A stretch of DNA of 55,329 nt from DASYPP01 sp036006525 (GTDB lineage Bacteria > Gemmatimonadota > Gemmatimonadetes > Gemmatimonadales > GWC2-71-9). Made by a program: the position numbers and the translations under genes. Shown one piece after another: positions 48,273-55,329 of this stretch. The stretch's first letter is position 1; each line of letters begins with the position of its first letter. A model generated the notes under the pieces. That model was not told where the DNA came from. It was given only the letters and a program-made list of their open reading frames with translations, and did not search any database. The stretch covers positions 1 through 55,329 of the forward strand of contig DASYPP010000077.1 of NCBI GenBank assembly GCA_036006525.1, in the 5' to 3' direction.

Positions 48273-50054
48273 ATGGCCATGTACCGGATCAAGCTCGCAT
48301 CAGGCCAGGAACGGACATACCAATCCATCGACGAACTCACCTCCGCGGTGCAGGGAGGCGAGGTGAACGCCGAGGCGTTGATCTATCACCAGCGAGCCGA
48401 TCGCTGGTTGTCGGTTGCCAATCATCCGCACTATCAGATCGCGACGTCGCGCGCCCAGGCGCAGAAGCATCAGCCCAGCGCTGAAGCCTCCCGCCGCCAG
48501 GTCGTCAACGCCGTGCGTTCCTCGAACAGCTCCATCAAGGTCGACCCCAACATGCCGGGGACCGTGCCGCGTTCCCAACTGCTGGAAGTCGTGGCGGAAA
48601 TCGAGAAGCGACACGACACGCCGGCCCGGCCGGTGAAACGGGTCTCGATTCCGAGCATCAAGCGGCCGGAAGAGAAGCCCTCGATCATGGCGTATGAGAA
48701 CGTGCTGGAGGGCGTCGATATCCCGGAGCCGCCCAAGTCCAAGACCACCGTGATGCCGCTGCGGAACCCGCCCGTGCGGCCGGCTCCGACGCCGGTCAAG
48801 GAGAAAGTGCTGGACCTGGCCGATAGCTTCGACCTGCTGGAGCCGGGCGACGAGGCCCCGCCCAAGCCGGAACTCAAGGCCAAAGCCAAGGCCCAGGTGG
48901 CCACGCCGGACGTGGACAAACTGCTTTCTCTGCTGGAACCCGATGCAGTGGTCGAGCCCCTCAAGGCGACACGGCCGCCCAAGCCTCAGCCCATGCCGGA
49001 GTCCGGGCTCAAGAGCATCGAGTTCATTGACCTGGCAGCCGATCACGTCAAGGAGATGAGCGTCCTGGCCCCGGAGCCGCATCCGGCGCCAGCGCCGGCC
49101 CCGGTTCCTCACCATCAGCCCCTGGTTGCGAGGAAGCAGCCGAGCAAGATGCCGATGATGATGGCGGTCGCGGCCGTACTGGTGCTCGGAGCGGGGCTGG
49201 TGTTCTGGCATCCCTGGAGCACGGCTGCGGAGAACCCGACCCAGTCGTTGGGAGCCGCGCCGGCACCCCGGACCGATGCATTTGGCGGGACGTCCTCGGT
49301 GGACACCGTGGCCCAACCGGCCCCCACGGGTCAGGCGACCCGGGATTCGGCGGCCTCGAGTGCCCGGGACAGCGCGCCCGCGATCGTGCGGGTGGCCGCC
49401 CCCCGGATGAGCATGAAGGCGCCGATGCCTACCGATCTCTCGGCCATGAGCCTGCAGCCGGTGGCCAACCAGATTCCAGCGGCGACCCTGATTCAGCACT
49501 ATACCACGGCCTACTCGGACGCCCGGGGCGAGATGGAAATCCGGATGCTCCAGATCGGCTTCACCCAGTTGTTCCTCAAGTCCCGGATGGCGTCAGCCAG
49601 CGGGGTACAGGATACCCGGCGGCTCATCGCTGGCGCGGGCAGCGCGCTCCGCCAGTATCGCGCTGAGGAACAGCGGATCGAACGGGCCTACCAGGACACC
49701 GTCGGCGCGACCGGCCGCAACCTGGGATGGACTCCGCGGGATCTCGGAGCCTGGAACATCCGGCCCTCGAACAAGGAAACCGCGGAGAACGCCCGGCTCA
49801 CCAACCTGATGCTGTCCCAGGTCGATGCCGTGTTCGCCCTGCTCCAGGAGCAGGATGGCAAGTACACGCTGTCAGGTGAGACCATCGTCTTCGAGAACCC
49901 GGATGCCGCGCGGCAGTACGGGAACCTGCGCGCCTGGATCAATCAGCAGGCCGACAACTACGCGGGGACCGGCGATGCCGCCCTGCCGGCAACGCTGCGC
50001 CAGATCATCAAGGGGATCGGGACCACCCGGCTCCCGCAGGAACGCACGAAATAA
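48273..50054 (+). CDS. Single-pass membrane protein with N-terminal GYF-like domain
   Basis: 593 residues. The first 55 residues (YRIKLASGQERTYQSIDELT and RADRWLSVANHPHY) look like a GYF_2-type or related small domain. A long Pro/Lys/Ala-rich, disordered region follows (about 60-290), then one membrane helix at about 293-312 and a 280-residue C-terminal part with helical sequence (IQHYTTAYSDARGEMEIRML) that would lie outside the cytoplasm. No known family name. ATG at 48273 or 48279. A sigma-54-type site stands upstream. Function unknown. Confidence 0.75.
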   Translation: MAMYRIKLASGQERTYQSIDELTSAVQGGEVNAEALIYHQRADRWLSVANHPHYQIATSRAQAQKHQPSAEASRRQVVNAVRSSNSSIKVDPNMPGTVPRSQLLEVVAEIEKRHDTPARPVKRVSIPSIKRPEEKPSIMAYENVLEGVDIPEPPKSKTTVMPLRNPPVRPAPTPVKEKVLDLADSFDLLEPGDEAPPKPELKAKAKAQVATPDVDKLLSLLEPDAVVEPLKATRPPKPQPMPESGLKSIEFIDLAADHVKEMSVLAPEPHPAPAPAPVPHHQPLVARKQPSKMPMMMAVAAVLVLGAGLVFWHPWSTAAENPTQSLGAAPAPRTDAFGGTSSVDTVAQPAPTGQATRDSAASSARDSAPAIVRVAAPRMSMKAPMPTDLSAMSLQPVANQIPAATLIQHYTTAYSDARGEMEIRMLQIGFTQLFLKSRMASASGVQDTRRLIAGAGSALRQYRAEEQRIERAYQDTVGATGRNLGWTPRDLGAWNIRPSNKETAENARLTNLMLSQVDAVFALLQEQDGKYTLSGETIVFENPDAARQYGNLRAWINQQADNYAGTGDAALPATLRQIIKGIGTTRLPQERTK

Positions 50055-50057
50055 ACC

Positions 50058-50084
50058 GTAGGGGCGCGCGAAGCGCGCCCCTAC
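50058..50084. repeat. Palindrome, GTAGGGGCGCGC arms
   Basis: GTAGGGGCGCGC (50058-50069) pairs exactly with GCGCGCCCCTAC (50073-50084). It begins four bases after the stop of the membrane protein gene. A clean example of the GTAGGGGC class. Confidence 0.85.
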
Positions 50085-50090
50085 AGACAA

Positions 50091-50130
50091 AACAAACGCG
50101 GCCCGGTTTCCCGGGCCGCGTTGTTGTTTT
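50091..50130. terminator. Bidirectional intrinsic terminator
   Basis: CGCGGCCCGG (50097-50106) pairs exactly with CCGGGCCGCG (50111-50120). T-rich tracts follow on both sides: TTGTTGTTTT on the plus strand and the complement of AACAAAACAAA on the minus. It would end both the membrane protein gene and rpsU. Confidence 0.85.
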
Positions 50131-50139
50131 GACGTGCCG

Positions 50140-50337
50140 TTATCCCTGCGCTCGACGGGCGTCCTTGCGGCGCCGCCGGGCGGCTTCGGCCGACTTGAGA
50201 TTACGGGCTTCTCCGGGCTTGACGTAGTGCCGGTACTTCCGGAGATCGCGCAGGATGCCGGACTTGGCCATCTTGCGCTTGAACGTCTTGAGCGCCCACT
50301 CGATGCTGTCGTTTTCCTTGAGGGTCACTTCGATCAT
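50140..50337 (-). CDS. rpsU: 30S ribosomal protein S21
   Basis: 65 residues from ATG 50337, preceded by AGGAG. MIEVTLKENDSIEWALKTFKRKMAKSGILRDLRK is the S21 sequence, ending RRRRKDARRAQG, a basic tail longer than in E. coli. The protein binds near the mRNA exit of the 30S subunit. It lies 16 bases after the cold-shock gene; the two are likely co-transcribed, ending at the terminator at 50091-50130. Confidence 0.93.
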   Translation of the reverse strand: MIEVTLKENDSIEWALKTFKRKMAKSGILRDLRKYRHYVKPGEARNLKSAEAARRRRKDARRAQG

Positions 50338-50353
50338 CGGGTGGCTCCTGTTC

Positions 50354-50560
50354 TTACAGCTTCTTGACGTTTTCCGCCGCGGGGCCCTTCTGGCCCTGCA
50401 CCACATCGAACTCGACGCGGTCGCCTTCGGCGAGTGACTTGAACCCGGTGCCCTGGATTGCCGAGTGGTGTACGAAGCAATCCTTCGCGCCGCCCTCGGG
50501 AGTGATGAAACCAAAGCCCTTCGCATCGTTGAACCACTTCACCGTGCCGGTGGTACGCAT
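50354..50560 (-). CDS. Cold-shock domain protein (CspA family)
   Basis: 68 residues from ATG 50560, with AGGAG ahead. GTVKWFNDAKGFGFITPEGG holds the RNP1 motif KGFGFI; the RNP2 motif is DCFVHH, where the second residue is Cys in place of the common Val. Binds single-stranded RNA and DNA. The leader region of about 250 bases to the next gene may hold a long 5' UTR, as in many csp genes; I see no strong promoter. Confidence 0.92.
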   Translation of the reverse strand: MRTTGTVKWFNDAKGFGFITPEGGAKDCFVHHSAIQGTGFKSLAEGDRVEFDVVQGQKGPAAENVKKL

Positions 50561-50808
50561 TGCCCTGCTCCTGTGTGTTTTGTCGGAGTCCGGGTAACCC
50601 GTGCCTCCCGACAGTTCGCGGTCACTGCCCCCGCGCTGGGCTCACCCGTCGAGTTGACGGAAATTCTGAGGGGCATCCAGTGCGCCCCTACCTTGCTAAC
50701 AAAAAGGGACCGGGCAATGAGGCCAAGTCCCCGGCATCTCAGTCAAACTGACACAGCATCAGTCGCGTGTCTGGAGCGCCGACAACCTAGCGGGAGAACG
50801 CCCCGAAG

Positions 50809-51519
50809 TCAATGAGGGGCCGCCATTTCGGGTTGCCGACCACCCCTCGGGTTTTCCACCCAGTCGCCGATGCTCCGGGCCATCTCCGCCATGGCCTCTT
50901 CGCCGGTACGCCCCGAGCGCTTGGGCACCGCAAAGGAGTGGTCACCCCCCTCCACCACGTGAAGGGTGGCCAGGGGGAGCCCGGCACACACCGTCCTGAC
51001 CAGGTCCAGACTCGCCAGGCTGTCCCGGGTACCCTGGAGAAAGAGCATGGGGACGCTGACCTGGGCCAGGTGCTCCGCCCGGGTTACCGAGGGGTTCCCC
51101 GGCTGATGGAGCGGAAAGCCGAGAAAGATGAGGCCCTGCACCCCGGGCAGCGGCGCCGCCGCCGCCGCCCCGGATGTCATCCTCCCACCCATCGACTTGC
51201 CGCCCGCGAAGAGCGGAAGTCCCGGGGCCAGCTCGCCCGCCGTCGCGACCGCCGCCCGCACGGTGGCGTGCAGAACCGGGGGAAAATCGGGCCGTTTCTG
51301 GCCGGTTTCCATGTAGGGAAACTGGTAGCGGAAGGTCCCCACGCCGAGGCCGGCCAGGGCCGCAGCCATGGCGTCCATGAAGCGATGACGCATCCCGGCC
51401 CCGGCGCCGTGGGCCATCACGAACAACGAGGTAGCGTGAGGGGGCAGAAGGAGCAGGCCTGATACCGGGCCGGCTCGGGTTCCGGTTTCGAAGCTGAGCT
51501 CTTTCAGGGACGTGGTCAT
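50809..51519 (-). CDS. Alpha/beta hydrolase (KANL3/Tex30-like)
   Basis: 236 residues. LFVMAHGAGAGMRHRFMDAMA gives the oxyanion region, FAGGKSMGGRM the nucleophile elbow, and GGDHSFAVPKRSGRT the catalytic histidine; GTRDSLA supplies the acidic residue. The KANL3/Tex30-type group, distantly like dienelactone hydrolase. Substrate unknown. The start at 51519 precedes the first strand by 12 residues; divergent from the multicopper oxidase gene. Confidence 0.85.
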   Translation of the reverse strand: MTTSLKELSFETGTRAGPVSGLLLLPPHATSLFVMAHGAGAGMRHRFMDAMAAALAGLGVGTFRYQFPYMETGQKRPDFPPVLHATVRAAVATAGELAPGLPLFAGGKSMGGRMTSGAAAAAPLPGVQGLIFLGFPLHQPGNPSVTRAEHLAQVSVPMLFLQGTRDSLASLDLVRTVCAGLPLATLHVVEGGDHSFAVPKRSGRTGEEAMAEMARSIGDWVENPRGGRQPEMAAPH

Positions 51520-51540
51520 CGCCTGCCTGAGGAAACGAAG

Positions 51541-51726
51541 GGCGCGGAGGACAGCACACCACAGAGAAGCTGAGTTCCGCAGAGGTAATCGCAGAGAACT
51601 GTAACAGACAATAGACTGACTAATGGTACTGTTTCATTGTTCAAGTGTGTATAGTTTGGCTGGCCTCTGCGAAAACCTCGGTGAAACTCAGCTTCTCAGC
51701 GGTGCGCGGTTCTCTGGGCACTCTGC
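51541..51726. repeat. Large hairpin with GAGAAGCTGAGTT arms
   Basis: The left arm (about 51541-51597) pairs imperfectly with the right arm (about 51665-51726); GAGAAGCTGAGTT (51577-51589) matches the complement of AACTCAGCTTCTC in the right arm. The 65-base loop is AT-rich and includes TATAGT (51650-51655). The right arm is 38/42 identical to 23485-23526. The multicopper oxidase frame begins inside the right arm. Confidence 0.8.
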
Positions 51727-53798
51727 CGGCACTTGGGGTGGCCGCCGTGGTGCTCCTTGCGAGTGGCGCTCGCCCGGAACCGGCCGACCCCTGCCCCGAA
51801 TCAGACCGGCTTCCCAGCCCGGATCTCTACTGCATTCATCTCTTCCCGACCGACCTGGCCCCCGAGGCCACCGGCGCGGTCCGGCTTGACCCGGCCCCCA
51901 CCCCGTTCGGAGTATCGGTGACCGCGGACGGGACCCAGCGCTATCGGCTGACCTTCATCCTCGACGGGCTGCCGGCCGCGACCTATGTCGCGTGGGCCAC
52001 CACGCCAACCTTCGACACCCTGATCAAGCTCGGCCCGGTCGCCAACGGCGTGACTATCGCGGGCGAGGTCGCCCTTAACAAGTTCATGCTGCTCATCAGC
52101 GCGGAGCGGTCGGCTGCCGTCAGCCGTCGGCAAGGGCGGCTGGTCCTGCGGGGCAGCTCGCCCAGCACGGTGATGCAGCCCCATGGAGTGAACGTCCTGC
52201 CGCCGCAGGGCATCGCGATGGCCCATCACCAGGCCGGCGATGGCTGGGAGATGCCGCCGCCCTATTCCCGAGCCTCACCCATGGTATCCGGACTCGAGCG
52301 CCTGCGCCCGGGAACGGATCCGCTCCTTCCCGGCAGAGATTCCCTGGTTCCCCCGGCCCGACCGCGGGAAACCATCGCGGTCACCGACGGCGACACGGTC
52401 GTGCTCACGGCCGGCCTGGTCCGCCGGGTAATCGCCGGTCGGGCCTTCATCGCGTACGGCTTCAACGGCCAGTACCCGGGACCGCTCCTCGAGGTCCCGC
52501 AGCGAAGCACGATCGTGGTGCGGTTTATCAACCGGCTCGACCAGCCGAGCAGCATCCACTGGCATGGTATACGGCTCGACCACCGCTTCGACGGAGTTCC
52601 TGGAATGTCCCAGGCCGCGGTGCCGCCGGGCGATACATTCGACTACACGATCCATCTCCCCGACCCCGGCTTGTACTGGTACCATCCCCATGTCCGCGAA
52701 GACATGCAGCAGAACCTCGGCCTTTTCGGGAACTTGCTGGTGCGCCCGCCGGATCCCCTGTACTACGGCCGGGCTAACCGGGAGGAGACGCTGATACTCA
52801 GTGATATTCTCATGGGTGAGCGGGGTCCGATCGCGTTTGGAAACGGCGCAGCGACTCACGCACTGATGGGGCGGTTCGGCAATCTCCTCCTGGTGAACGG
52901 TGAGCCGGAGTACCGGCTCAGCGCGGCGCGGGGAGACGTGGTGCGGTTCTACCTGACCAATGCCTCGAACGTGCGGACCTGGAACCTCTCCATCCCAGGG
53001 GCAAGGCTCAAGCTGATCGCGGGTGATGCGAGCCGGTTCGAGCGCGAGGAGTTGGTCGACCACGTCGTGCTCGCCCCGGCCGAGCGCTACGTCGTAGATG
53101 CCCGGTTCGAAAGGTCAGGGACCACCTGGCTGCTCAATCGGGTGCAGGCGCTCGATCACCTGACCGGCGTATTCATCGCCGAGGTGGACACCCTGGGAGC
53201 CATCCGGGTATCAGGCACCCAGGCCCGGCCGGACTATGCGGCGTCCTTCCGGGTCGCTCGGCAAAGCGGAGACGTGGATCCCGGGCTCCGCGACTCGCTC
53301 GGGTCCACGCCGGTTCACACCCTGCTGCTGACGCTCAAAATGCGGGACAGCCTGCCGTATGGAATCGTCCAGGCGCTTCGGCTGGATACCGTGTTCCTCA
53401 ATCCGGTGGAGTGGAGCGGCACCATGCCGATGGTGGACTGGCTCACCACCAGCGACCAGGTGGAGTGGGTGCTCCGGGACCTGGACAGCGGCCGGGAGAA
53501 CATGGATATCAACTGGCACTTCCGTCGCGGCACGGTGGCGCATATTCGTATGGTCAACGATCGTCATACCATCCACGGCATGCAGCACCCGATTCACTTC
53601 CACGGTCAGCGTTTCCTGGTCCTGGCCCAGAATGGCGTGCCCAGCGAGAACCTGGCCTGGAAAGACACCGTCCTGGTACCGGCCGGCGCGACCGTGGACC
53701 TGCTGGTGGACTTCTCCAATCCCGGCACCTGGATGCTGCATTGCCACATCGCCGAGCACCTGGAGAGCGGGATGCACGCGATGGTCACGGTCGATTGA
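51681..53798 (+). CDS. Multicopper oxidase
   Basis: About 705 residues from GTG 51681 (the frame is open from 51645). The N-terminal 150 residues after the signal are a beta-rich extra domain (ADGTQRYRLTFILDGLP), then three cupredoxin-like domains. Copper motifs: SIHWHGIRLD, YWYHPHVRED, HPIHFHGQRF and the C-terminal HCHIAEHLESGM, giving T1 and trinuclear sites; the terminal methionine suggests a T1 axial Met. Likely secreted or periplasmic, oxidising metals or phenolics. The signal peptide (KLSFSAVRGSLGTLPALGVAAVVLLASG) is encoded largely by a repeat arm. Confidence 0.9.
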   Translation: MKLSFSAVRGSLGTLPALGVAAVVLLASGARPEPADPCPESDRLPSPDLYCIHLFPTDLAPEATGAVRLDPAPTPFGVSVTADGTQRYRLTFILDGLPAATYVAWATTPTFDTLIKLGPVANGVTIAGEVALNKFMLLISAERSAAVSRRQGRLVLRGSSPSTVMQPHGVNVLPPQGIAMAHHQAGDGWEMPPPYSRASPMVSGLERLRPGTDPLLPGRDSLVPPARPRETIAVTDGDTVVLTAGLVRRVIAGRAFIAYGFNGQYPGPLLEVPQRSTIVVRFINRLDQPSSIHWHGIRLDHRFDGVPGMSQAAVPPGDTFDYTIHLPDPGLYWYHPHVREDMQQNLGLFGNLLVRPPDPLYYGRANREETLILSDILMGERGPIAFGNGAATHALMGRFGNLLLVNGEPEYRLSAARGDVVRFYLTNASNVRTWNLSIPGARLKLIAGDASRFEREELVDHVVLAPAERYVVDARFERSGTTWLLNRVQALDHLTGVFIAEVDTLGAIRVSGTQARPDYAASFRVARQSGDVDPGLRDSLGSTPVHTLLLTLKMRDSLPYGIVQALRLDTVFLNPVEWSGTMPMVDWLTTSDQVEWVLRDLDSGRENMDINWHFRRGTVAHIRMVNDRHTIHGMQHPIHFHGQRFLVLAQNGVPSENLAWKDTVLVPAGATVDLLVDFSNPGTWMLHCHIAEHLESGMHAMVTVD

Positions 53799-53835
53799 AC
53801 CTGGGTTTTCCTTCCCCTTCGTTGTGAGGTTCGTC

Positions 53836-55257
53836 ATGCGGAGCACCGCGTTTTTCCTGCTGCTGGGCCTGGCTCCTTCCCTGCTTTCGGCGCAGGCGGC
53901 CACGACCCGGGCCACCACCGCCCAGAAGAACTGGGTCAGCGTCGATGCGCCGGTGGTGGCGCTCACCCACGTGCAGGTGGTGGACGGCACCGGGGCCCCG
54001 GCCCGGGCGGACCAGACCATCATCATCAGCCGGGACACCATCGCTGCCGTGGGCCCGGCGGCATCGGTGAGAATTCCCCCCGGCGCCCTGGTCATGGACC
54101 TGACCGGCCACACCGTGATTCCCGGCATCGTCGGCCTCCACGATCACACCTTCTACACTACCAACCTCCGCAGCGTGCAGATGAGTTCCACCGGCCCCCG
54201 GCTCTATCTCGCGAGCGGCGTCACCACGACCCGGACCACCGGGAGCATGTCGCCGTACAGCGAGATGAACATGAAACGGCTGATCGAGGCCGGCAGCATG
54301 GCCGGCCCCCGGATGTTCATCACCGGGCCGTATCTCACCGGGGAAACCGGCAACGGAAGCATGCAGCGGATGGTGACGACCGAAGAGGCTCGGCGCACTG
54401 TCGCCTATTGGGCCGAGGAAGGCGCCACCTGGCTCAAGTTCTACACCACGCCGAGTCGCGAAGTCATGGGCGCGGCGATCGACGAGGCTCACAAGCGCGG
54501 CCTCAAAGTGACCGGCCACCTCTGTTCCGTGAGCTTCCGCGAGGCGGTCGCACTCGGCATCGACAACCTGGAACACGGATTATTTGTCAACACGGACTAC
54601 GATCCCGCCAAGCAGCCCGACCAGTGCCCCCCCGACGCGATGGCCAAGCTGGCCACCCTGGATATCGCGAGCCCGCCGGTGCAGCAGACCTTCAAGGACA
54701 TGGTTGACCATCACGTCGCGATGACGTCCACCCTGGCGGTGTTCGAGCTGTTCGTCGCCAACCGGCCGCCGCTGGAGCAGCGGACGCTGGACGCGATGAG
54801 CTCCGAAGTGAAGAACGAATACCTCACCGCCCGCGCCCGCCTGTCGGAGCCCGGCGCGTTTTCCATTTCGCCGGAGGTGTTCCGGAAAGCGCAGCAGTTC
54901 GACTACGCCTTTGTGCAGGCCGGCGGATTGCTCGCGGCCGGGGTGGATCCCACCGGCAATGGCGGCGCGCTGCCCGGCTTCGGCGACCAGCGGAACTACG
55001 AGCTGCTGATCGAAGCCGGATTCACCCCGGTCCAGGCGATCCAGATCATGACTCTGAATGGCGCCAAAATCCTGGGTATCGACGGCAAGCTGGGATCGAT
55101 CGCGGTGGGCAAGACCGCCGACCTGGTAGTGATCAAGGGAGATCCGATCGCGACGCCGGCCCAGATCCGGAACGTGGTGACCGTGTTCAAGGACGGGCTG
55201 GGGTATGACTCGGTGAAGCTGATTGAGTCGGTGCGGGGGTTGGTGGGAATCAGATAA
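53836..55257 (+). CDS. Secreted amidohydrolase family protein
   Basis: 473 residues from ATG 53836, 38 bases after the multicopper oxidase stop; the longer frame is a shadow. Signal peptide ends at PSLLSAQA. Metal motifs: GLHDHTFY (HxH), WLKFYT (lysine for carbamylation), VTGHLCSV and NLEHGLF (His), and AAGVDPTG (Asp). Typical of imidazolonepropionase-like amidohydrolases with binuclear metal. Probably in the periplasm, cleaving amides or dipeptides. A repeat arm starts immediately after the TAA. Confidence 0.9.
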   Translation: MRSTAFFLLLGLAPSLLSAQAATTRATTAQKNWVSVDAPVVALTHVQVVDGTGAPARADQTIIISRDTIAAVGPAASVRIPPGALVMDLTGHTVIPGIVGLHDHTFYTTNLRSVQMSSTGPRLYLASGVTTTRTTGSMSPYSEMNMKRLIEAGSMAGPRMFITGPYLTGETGNGSMQRMVTTEEARRTVAYWAEEGATWLKFYTTPSREVMGAAIDEAHKRGLKVTGHLCSVSFREAVALGIDNLEHGLFVNTDYDPAKQPDQCPPDAMAKLATLDIASPPVQQTFKDMVDHHVAMTSTLAVFELFVANRPPLEQRTLDAMSSEVKNEYLTARARLSEPGAFSISPEVFRKAQQFDYAFVQAGGLLAAGVDPTGNGGALPGFGDQRNYELLIEAGFTPVQAIQIMTLNGAKILGIDGKLGSIAVGKTADLVVIKGDPIATPAQIRNVVTVFKDGLGYDSVKLIESVRGLVGIR

Positions 55258-55296
55258 GGCGGTAGAGGGCGGTAAAGGGCGGTAAAAGGCGGTAAT
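55258..55296. repeat. Left arm of a tandem-repeat hairpin, unit GGCGGTA
   Basis: Four units of GGGCGGTAAA/GGCGGTAGAG type from 55258, directly after the amidohydrolase stop. The second arm would lie beyond the window. The unit resembles that at 21307. Confidence 0.75.
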
Positions 55297-55303
55297 GCGA
55301 TCG

Positions 55304-55329
55304 GTCATCCCGAGCGGAGCGAGGGATCT
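55304..55329. repeat. GTCATCCCGAGCGGAGCGAGGG repeat, cut by the window end
   Basis: GTCATCCCGAGCGGAGCGAG followed by GGATCT at the window edge. Sequences of this kind, with small changes, are very common intergenic repeats in many bacterial phyla (from memory). The partner arm would lie beyond the end. Confidence 0.6.

Noticed and set aside
50561..50808. Promoter for the cold-shock gene (TTGACT on the minus strand near 50750)
   Set aside because: No convincing -10 box at the right spacing; a leader is likely but I cannot place the start.

Overview
The window is one contiguous, GC-rich chromosomal stretch with about 48 protein genes and no phage, plasmid or IS transposase gene. Gene content points to a free-living, Gram-negative-type bacterium of the Gemmatimonadota or a related soil phylum: secreted S46, S41 and M48 peptidases, many small lipoproteins, an amidohydrolase with signal peptide, a short SigA-like sigma factor, and 2-oxoacid:ferredoxin oxidoreductase genes. 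That placement is inference from gene content. I saw no tRNA, rRNA or CRISPR array, and no gap longer than about 300 bases lacks a gene.

Layout. 1-5434: end of an unrecognised gene, sixA, korA-korB, a four-helix-bundle gene nested inside an inverted repeat, and a ferredoxin-NADP reductase-like flavoprotein that could recycle the ferredoxin used by KorAB. 5635-9750: lipoprotein, cobalamin adenosyltransferase, aroB, sigma factor with a good promoter. 9826-14792: glcDEF-type glycolate oxidase operon (overlapping genes) and ygfZ. 14852-23415: small lipoprotein, MoxR-type AAA ATPase, cytidylate kinase-like protein, MASE1 hybrid histidine kinase, MFS transporter, VWA protein, family 5 uracil-DNA glycosylase. 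23487-35895: B2-like transglutaminase coupled to an M48 protease, MBL-fold enzyme, S46 peptidase, ThrE-like exporter, S41 protease, hydrolase-PDZ fusion, lipoprotein, anti-sigma-like protein. 35917-46179: an all-minus block that includes two esterases, two ATP-grasp ligases, a YbdK-like carboxylate-amine ligase and a class I amidase, which together look like a small-peptide or amide biosynthesis pathway, followed by a rhodanese, a membrane protein and an Ig-like lipoprotein. 46283-55257: YihY, a secreted hypothetical, a membrane protein behind a sigma-54-like site, rpsU, a cold-shock protein, an alpha/beta hydrolase, a multicopper oxidase and an amidohydrolase.

The most striking thing is between the genes. 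At least twelve intergenic loci hold hairpins whose two arms are each made of 3-8 degenerate tandem copies of a 7-, 8- or 10-base unit, with a different unit at almost every locus. At one locus (3823-4392) the loop of the same architecture carries a four-helix-bundle protein gene, suggesting the hairpins are short, non-coding relatives of a gene-bearing element. A second class of larger hairpins (CGCGAAGGA or CCGCGG type arms, some with a shared inner core) and a third class of GTAGGGGC-type palindromes also occur; two of the latter lie in frame inside glcF. Most elements start at, or themselves supply, the stop codon of the gene before them, and some have been drawn into protein ends (multicopper oxidase signal peptide, MFS N-terminus, B2-like C-terminus). 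Classical hairpin-plus-T-run terminators are few, so these elements may act as terminators.
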